Assembly: GCA_044221315.1 (NCBI GenBank)
Contig: JBGAPK010000017.1
Coordinates: 12,970-76,969, forward strand
Reading direction: 5' to 3'
DNA from: JAFEBO01 sp044221315
Lineage (GTDB): Bacteria; Planctomycetota; Phycisphaerae; Phycisphaerales; UBA1924
DNA length: 64,000 bases
Positions 61,307 to 64,000 of this stretch are shown here, piece by piece. Both the position numbers and the translations under genes were made by a program. The notes under the pieces were generated by a model that was not told where the DNA came from, ran no database searches, and saw only the letters and a list, made by a program, of their open reading frames with translations. Within the stretch, counting starts at the first letter, position 1, and each line of letters begins with the position of its first letter.

Positions 61307-61936
61307 ATGTCCGGTTACCTCGTTCCGATCGTGATTGAGAAGTCCGCCAAGGGTGAGCGGGCGTACGACATCTACTCGCGCCTGCTGAAGGACCGCATTG
61401 TGTTCCTGGGCGGGCCGGTGGACGACGAGATCGCCAACCTGATCGTGGCGCAGATGCTGTTCCTCGCGAACGAGGATCCGAAGCACGACATCCATCTGTA
61501 CGTGAACAGCCCGGGCGGGAGCGTGAGCGCGGGCCTGGGCATCATCGACACGATGAAGTTTGTGCAGTGCGATGTGGCGACGTACATCATCGGGCAGGCG
61601 GCGAGCATGGGAAGCCTGATCGCGACGAGCGGCACGAAGGGCAAGCGGTTCACGCTGACGAACAGCAGGAATCTGATGCACCAGCCCTTGCTGGCGGGCG
61701 TGATGGAAGGGCAGGCAACCGACCTCGAGATCGAGGCGCGGGAGATGCTGCGGATCCGCGACCGGCTTTATTCGATCTACTCAGACGCGACGGGCCGGAG
61801 CACGGACCAGATCGCCAAGGACTGCGACCGCAACAAGTGGCTCGACGAGCAGGAGATGCTCGAGTGGGGACTTGTGGACAAGGTGCTGACGAAGATGCCG
61901 GTGCAGACGGGGCCGAGGCAGCACGAGGACGAGTAA
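61307..61936 (+). CDS. clpP: ATP-dependent Clp protease proteolytic subunit, paralogue 2
   Basis: A 209-residue ClpP with the canonical motif: Ser100 in IGQAASMGSLIATSG, His125 in NLMHQPLLAG, Asp174 in DCDRNKWLDEQE. It follows the first clpP by 39 bp on the same strand. The ATG at 61307 is better spaced from AGGAAG than one six bases earlier. It should supply the standard active site while the first copy is the divergent partner. A terminator follows 24 bp later. Confidence 0.95.
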   Translation: MSGYLVPIVIEKSAKGERAYDIYSRLLKDRIVFLGGPVDDEIANLIVAQMLFLANEDPKHDIHLYVNSPGGSVSAGLGIIDTMKFVQCDVATYIIGQAASMGSLIATSGTKGKRFTLTNSRNLMHQPLLAGVMEGQATDLEIEAREMLRIRDRLYSIYSDATGRSTDQIAKDCDRNKWLDEQEMLEWGLVDKVLTKMPVQTGPRQHEDE

Positions 61937-61960
61937 GGCGCGGATGACTTGAATCACAAA

Positions 61961-61989
61961 GCCCATGGGCTCGGGCCCGTGGGTTTTTT
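61961..61989 (+). terminator. Intrinsic terminator of clpP operon
   Basis: Stem CCCATGGGC and GCCCGTGGG (61962-61983) is followed by six T on the plus strand (61984-61989). It excludes any mnmE start before about 61990. Confidence 0.88.
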
Positions 61990-62020
61990 CATTGCGCGTG
62001 TGCGGTTCCAACAATCGACC

Positions 62021-63391
62021 GTGCAGACGGGCGACACGATCATCGCGTGCGCGACGGCGCCGGGGTTCTCGGCGCGCGCGATCGTGCGCGTGAGCGGGCC
62101 GGGGGCGTTTGGGATTGTCGAGGCACTCGAGAGACCGGGGGCGCAAGGCACCAACCTTGCGGACGCAAGGTTGGTGGCACGGGATCCCAGGCGGGCGCGG
62201 GGGATTGCTTCCTCGCGGATCGTGCTGGACGGGGGCGCTTCGATTCCATGTCTCATCGCGTCGTCTTCCGGGCCGGCGAGTTACACGGGGGAGGATGTTG
62301 TTGAGTTCATCCTGCCGGGAAATCCGCATTTGATCGAGCGGGTGATGCGCGTCGCGATGGAGCGGGTGAAGGATGTTCGTCTCGCGGGGCCGGGCGAGTT
62401 CACGGCGCGGGCGTTTCTCAATGAGCGGATGACGCTCGAGCAGGCGGAAGGGGTGGGGGCGCTCATCGCGGCGGAGAGCGCCGAGGAACTTGAGGAAGCG
62501 AAACGATTGCTGTCGGGCGAGCGCGGCGGGCACTACCGGGCGTTCTCGGATGAGGCGATGACGCTGATGGCGCTCGTTGAGGCGGGGATTGACTTCACGG
62601 ATCAGGAGGACGTTGTCGCGATCGAGCCGGCCGAATTGACGCGGCGGGCATCGGCGCTGGCGGACTCCATCGAGGCGCTTCTTCAGGCTCATGGGGGCAG
62701 CGAGGAACGCAAAGGCATGGCGAGGGTGGTTCTGGCGGGCGCGCCCAATGCGGGCAAGAGCACGCTTTTCAATGCGTTGCTCGGACGCCGACGGGCGGTG
62801 GTCTCGCCGGTCGCGGGGACGACGCGGGATGTGCTGGAAGAGGAATTAGACCTGTCACGCGACGGCGCGGGGGCCGGACGGGTGCTGCTGTGCGATACGG
62901 CGGGCCTGGCCGAAGGTGAAGGAAAATTCAGCATTGAAATGGCCGCGGCATCGAAGCGGGCGATTGGTGAGGCGGATGTGGTGGTCTGGTGCGACCCGGC
63001 CGGGAGGTTTGAGGGGGGGTCGATCGCGCCGACTCGGGGAGCGATGGTCCGGGTGAGGACCAAGGCAGATCTCCCCCACGCGGACTCCGGAGAGGCGGCG
63101 ATCGAGGTTTCGGCTTTGGATGGCTACCGCCTGCCGACGCTTCGTCGGGCGATCGCGGACGCGGCCTGGGGCCAAAGTGGCCGGGGAGGGCTGCTGTCGA
63201 GGCACCGGCGGGCGCTGCGGGAGGCGGCGGCGGCGCTTCGGGAGTTGCACGGAGAAGAGAGCAGACGATCGCCGGAGATTGCCGCGGGAAGGCTGAGGAG
63301 GGTGCTTGATTCGCTGGGGGAGTTGACGGGTCGGATGTCGCCGGACGAGGTGATCGGACGTGTGTTTGCGACCTTTTGCGTTGGGAAATGA
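62021..63391 (+). CDS. mnmE: tRNA uridine-5-carboxymethylaminomethyl modification GTPase MnmE
   Basis: A 456-residue GTPase that with MnmG modifies the wobble uridine of some tRNAs. The GTG at 62021 gives VQTGDTIIACATAPG, the normal start; another GTG at 62000 is possible. The N-terminal domain has SYTGEDVVEFILPGNPHLIE and RLAGPGEFTARAFLNERMTL. The G domain holds GAPNAGKSTLFNALLG, TTRDVLEEE (switch region) and CDTAGL. The NKxD position reads RTKADL. The C-terminus FCVGK carries the key Cys. An unusual perfect palindrome occurs near codons 43-52 (62149-62176). Confidence 0.95.
   Translation: MQTGDTIIACATAPGFSARAIVRVSGPGAFGIVEALERPGAQGTNLADARLVARDPRRARGIASSRIVLDGGASIPCLIASSSGPASYTGEDVVEFILPGNPHLIERVMRVAMERVKDVRLAGPGEFTARAFLNERMTLEQAEGVGALIAAESAEELEEAKRLLSGERGGHYRAFSDEAMTLMALVEAGIDFTDQEDVVAIEPAELTRRASALADSIEALLQAHGGSEERKGMARVVLAGAPNAGKSTLFNALLGRRRAVVSPVAGTTRDVLEEELDLSRDGAGAGRVLLCDTAGLAEGEGKFSIEMAAASKRAIGEADVVVWCDPAGRFEGGSIAPTRGAMVRVRTKADLPHADSGEAAIEVSALDGYRLPTLRRAIADAAWGQSGRGGLLSRHRRALREAAAALRELHGEESRRSPEIAAGRLRRVLDSLGELTGRMSPDEVIGRVFATFCVGK
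62149..62176. repeat. Perfect 13-bp palindrome inside mnmE
   Basis: CACCAACCTTGCG, loop GA, CGCAAGGTTGGTG. It is in frame inside mnmE and encodes part of GAQGTNLADARLVARD. It shares the C-A-C-x-x-ACCTTGC core with the palindrome at 36607-36633. Confidence 0.9.
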
Positions 63392-63516
63392 TTCCAGGCG
63401 GTCGTGCAAGTTGGCCGTTACCAACCTGAGCTCAGTTCAGCGTTTTTTGCTTCCGGGGCCGATACAGTTTGGTGTCCAGGGAACGGCGGGCCGGAGGCTC
63501 GCGGAAGGGCGGCCGA

Positions 63517-63870
63517 ATGAGCGAAGGCATGCAGGAACAGAAGGATTTGTCGGACACGCGGCTCGAGCAGGTCGCGGAGCGCACGGCGGTGGCGGAGAAG
63601 CCCGCGCCGGCGAAGACGCGAGGGCCGGTGGACATGCTGCCGCAGTTCAAGGTGCTGCTGCACAACGACGATGTGAACTCGATCGACCATGTGGTCGAGA
63701 CGATCGTGGAGCTGACACCCCTGGATCACCCGCGGGCGGCGCACACGGCGCTCGAGGCGCACGCGTCGGGCGTGGCGCTCTTGCTCGTGACGCACAAGGA
63801 GCGGGCGGAGTTGTACAAGGATCAGTTCCAGAGCAAAAAGCTCGTGGTGACGATCGAGCCGGGCGAATAA
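63517..63870 (+). CDS. clpS: ATP-dependent Clp protease adaptor ClpS
   Basis: A 117-residue adaptor that delivers N-degron substrates to the Clp ATPase. The ATG at 63517 follows GGAAGGGC. The N-terminal tail is long and polar; the folded domain begins LPQFKVLLHNDDVNSIDHVV (the NDD motif) and continues ETIVELTPLDHPRAAHTAL, with HASGVALLLVTHKERAELYK. It is 125 bp after mnmE and close to the two clpP genes, which matches its role. A strong terminator lies downstream. Confidence 0.93.
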   Translation: MSEGMQEQKDLSDTRLEQVAERTAVAEKPAPAKTRGPVDMLPQFKVLLHNDDVNSIDHVVETIVELTPLDHPRAAHTALEAHASGVALLLVTHKERAELYKDQFQSKKLVVTIEPGE

Positions 63871-63937
63871 GGGCGTCGGTGGCGGGCCGATAAGGCCGGT
63901 TTGGTCCGCGAAAAACGTGCTTGGAATACACAACGAC

Positions 63938-63964
63938 CGCGTGCCAATGGGCACGCGTTTTTTT
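63938..63964 (+). terminator. Intrinsic terminator after clpS
   Basis: Stem CGCGTGCC and GGCACGCG (63938-63957) with an AATG loop, followed by seven T. A second copy of the stem is not needed; it is a strong rho-independent terminator. Confidence 0.88.
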
Positions 63965-64000
63965 CTTGTTTGCCGGTCTGCGACGGCGTCACAGGTGTGG

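Noticed and set aside
61949..62020. Longer N-terminus of MnmE
   Set aside because: It would start before or within the clpP terminator hairpin; the family start fits the GTG at 62021.

Overview
The window looks like a piece of a high-GC chromosome from a planctomycete of the Phycisphaerae type. The evidence is in the secreted proteins. At least nine end in a paired EF-hand-like dockerin module (pattern D-x-N-x-D-G-x-x-D-D-x-D-F, ending in AYD-x-L-x-C-P), and six end in a PEP-CTERM-like tail (PAP, hydrophobic stretch, RRRR). There is also a PaoABC-like molybdenum hydroxylase, a groES/groEL locus with an inserted gene, and the yidC, clpP-clpP, mnmE and clpS genes. No rRNA, tRNA, CRISPR array, prophage or intact insertion sequence was seen.

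Layout. 0-8.9 kb: a cut-off DUF4350-like gene (minus), a four-gene xanthine-dehydrogenase-type operon (2Fe-2S, molybdopterin and FAD subunits plus a small Cys-rich protein), a zinc-ribbon membrane protein, a DUF1801 protein, a family 2 glycosyltransferase and a secreted protein. 9-14.8 kb: an ECF sigma factor with a membrane anti-sigma-like partner, divergent from a YHYH protein and a single polypeptide joining an MbnP-like copper-binding domain to a MauG/MbnH-type diheme peroxidase, then a DUF695-RraB protein. 15-23.8 kb: secreted dockerin and PEP-CTERM proteins around a tight operon of four small lipoproteins. 24-26.1 kb: a sulfur-trafficking operon (rhodanese-metallo-beta-lactamase, TusA, DsrE2). 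26.4-38 kb: more secreted proteins (kelch and beta-propeller types), a relic dockerin gene and a family of REP-like palindromes.

34.2-44.6 kb: a ferritin-like lipoprotein gene occurs twice as ~0.83 kb direct repeats at 34.2-35.0 and 42.8-43.6 kb. Between them lie a secreted protein, a TerB-like protein and an RND efflux adaptor-permease pair. After the second copy come a DUF2892 membrane protein and a thioredoxin. 44.8-49.7 kb: groEL, an unknown 83-residue protein, groES and a receiver-like protein, separated by long CACGAAG/CACAAAG-type inverted repeats, then rmuC. 49.8-57.2 kb: secreted proteins, including a 903-residue modular protein paralogous to the one at 16.8 kb, and a GH13 amylase-like enzyme. 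57.3-64 kb: housekeeping genes yidC, a metallophosphoesterase, two clpP, mnmE and clpS.

The most unusual items are the fused MbnP-MbnH-like protein, the duplication bracketing the RND cassette, the REP-like palindromes (a related one lies inside mnmE), and the lipoprotein quartet. All functions are read from the sequence and family knowledge; no database search was run.
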